Position numbers and translations under genes: made by a program
The notes under the pieces: model-generated
Told to the model about the DNA's origin: nothing
Databases searched by the model: none
The model's input: only the letters and a program-made list of their open reading frames with translations
NCBI GenBank assembly: GCA_037129475.1
Contig: JBAXUY010000138.1
Coordinates: forward strand, 1-7,542
Reading direction: 5' to 3'
From: RGVT01 sp037129475
GTDB lineage: Bacteria; Planctomycetota; Planctomycetia; Pirellulales; UBA1268
DNA length: 7,542 nt
Part shown: piece after piece, positions 6,695-7,542 of the stretch
Layout: each line of letters starts with the position of its first letter
How positions within the stretch are numbered: the first letter of the stretch is position 1

Positions 6695-7189
6695 TCACGC
6701 CGACTTCGCCGCCGCCACGCTCACGTACGACTGCCGGACCTTGAGGCACGTCTGGCGAAACGGCTCGGGGCGGCTCACGCCCGGCAGACGCAGCGTCTCG
6801 ATCGGTCCACGGCGAAACACGAGGTCGCCGCAGTCATACCACTCCTGCCCGGGCTGCACGACCAGATCGATCGCATCGAACCGATCGAGATCGACGTATT
6901 GCTCCACCTGCGGGCTGATGCCCCGCTCGATGCTCACCCGGCGATTCGTCAGACGATAGCGTCGGATCGCCCACGGCAATCGGAGCGACAAGTAGAGCAT
7001 CATGCCGACCGGGATCGTCGCCAGCAGCGCGAGACGCCCCACCGAGATCGGCCCCAGCCCGCTCTTGATGCGATAGAGACGGCCAAGCGTACGGCCAAGC
7101 CCGGTCGAACCGACGGATGGCCACACCGTCATCACCGTCGCTTCCGCGACAGCGGGCGGCACCACTCCCGAAATGAGTTGCGTCGTCAT
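6695..7189 (-). CDS. PH-like (bPH2/DUF304-type) membrane protein, function unknown
   Basis: This is a 164-residue protein with a bacterial pleckstrin-homology-like region. Residues 1-50 are variable. One hydrophobic segment (about 53-70, LALLATIPVGMMLYLSL) is probably membrane-spanning. The segment YRLTNRRVSIERG (78-90), an acidic strand DLDRFDAIDLVVQPGQEWYDCGDLVFRR (100-127) and GVSRPEPFRQ (137-146) match the pattern of the DUF304 family (YRLTNxRL...G...L..I..I.V....G..G.LVF). No enzyme motif is seen. The ATG at 7189 is chosen because it is the first reasonable start after the terminator; ATG at 7132 (residue 20), preceded by GGAAG, is an alternative that would give 145 residues. It is transcribed away from the 16S gene, and only 23 bp separate its start from the terminator U-tract. 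Confidence 0.8.
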   Translation of the reverse strand: MTTQLISGVVPPAVAEATVMTVWPSVGSTGLGRTLGRLYRIKSGLGPISVGRLALLATIPVGMMLYLSLRLPWAIRRYRLTNRRVSIERGISPQVEQYVDLDRFDAIDLVVQPGQEWYDCGDLVFRRGPIETLRLPGVSRPEPFRQTCLKVRQSYVSVAAAKSA

Positions 7190-7212
7190 GCGGCATATCG
7201 TAATGGGCCGCG

Positions 7213-7255
7213 AAAATAAAAAAACCCGCCAGGGCTCGGCCGAGCCCTGGCGGGT
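7213..7255 (-). terminator. Intrinsic terminator of the 16S rRNA transcription unit
   Basis: A perfect 32-bp palindrome (7224-7255; each arm 16 nt, outer end ACCCGCC/GGCGGGT) is followed on the minus strand by a run of seven T, one A and four T (7213-7224). This is a classic factor-independent terminator for leftward transcription. It lies about 240 bp beyond the 16S 3' end, with no 23S, tRNA or protein gene in between, so it most likely ends the 16S transcript. The right side is not T-rich, so it should work in one direction only. Confidence 0.93.

Positions 7256-7542
<287 letters not shown>

Overview
The window is GC-rich, compact bacterial DNA that most likely comes from a planctomycete. 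This rests on several signs together: a 16S rRNA gene whose 3' end is followed by its own terminator instead of a 23S gene (unlinked rRNA genes are well known in Planctomycetota), a short PH-like membrane protein of a type I associate with that phylum, and weak or absent Shine-Dalgarno sequences at several genes despite a normal anti-SD in the 16S. The phylum call is an inference; only about 45 nt of 16S are visible.

Layout. Positions 1-131 hold one copy of a dispersed repeat. Positions 132-3115 (minus strand) hold a complex I cluster transcribed in the order nuoI, nuoA, nuoC, nuoD; nuoB, which normally sits between nuoA and nuoC, is absent, and NuoA carries a large extra loop. Positions 3116-3427 form a divergent control region with a candidate promoter for each direction and a 40-bp interrupted inverted repeat in front of csrA. 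On the plus strand follow csrA (3428-3679), tRNA-Glu(UUC) (3717-3788), and three genes joined by ATGA stop/start overlaps: hemH (ferrochelatase), a small alpha/beta hydrolase, and an aldo/keto reductase. Positions 6449-6694 lie between convergent genes and hold a hairpin, a second copy of the dispersed repeat bounded by a perfect 16-bp inverted repeat, and another strong hairpin. On the minus strand follow a PH-like membrane protein (6695-7189), a textbook intrinsic terminator (7213-7255), a roughly 240-nt trailer with a UUCG-capped hairpin, and the 3' end of 16S rRNA (about 7497-7542, running off the right edge).

How it fits together. The left half supplies peripheral and membrane-entry subunits of NADH:quinone oxidoreductase. 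The centre combines a post-transcriptional regulator (CsrA) with tRNA-Glu and ferrochelatase. Charged tRNA-Glu is the starting material of haem synthesis by the C5 route, so the tRNA-hemH neighbourhood is suggestive. The right half is the 3' end of an isolated 16S transcription unit. I see no phage, CRISPR, transposase or defence genes. The most unusual items are the dispersed repeat, the extended NuoA, the nuoB-less nuo cluster, the csrA leader structure and the tRNA-Glu/hemH pairing.
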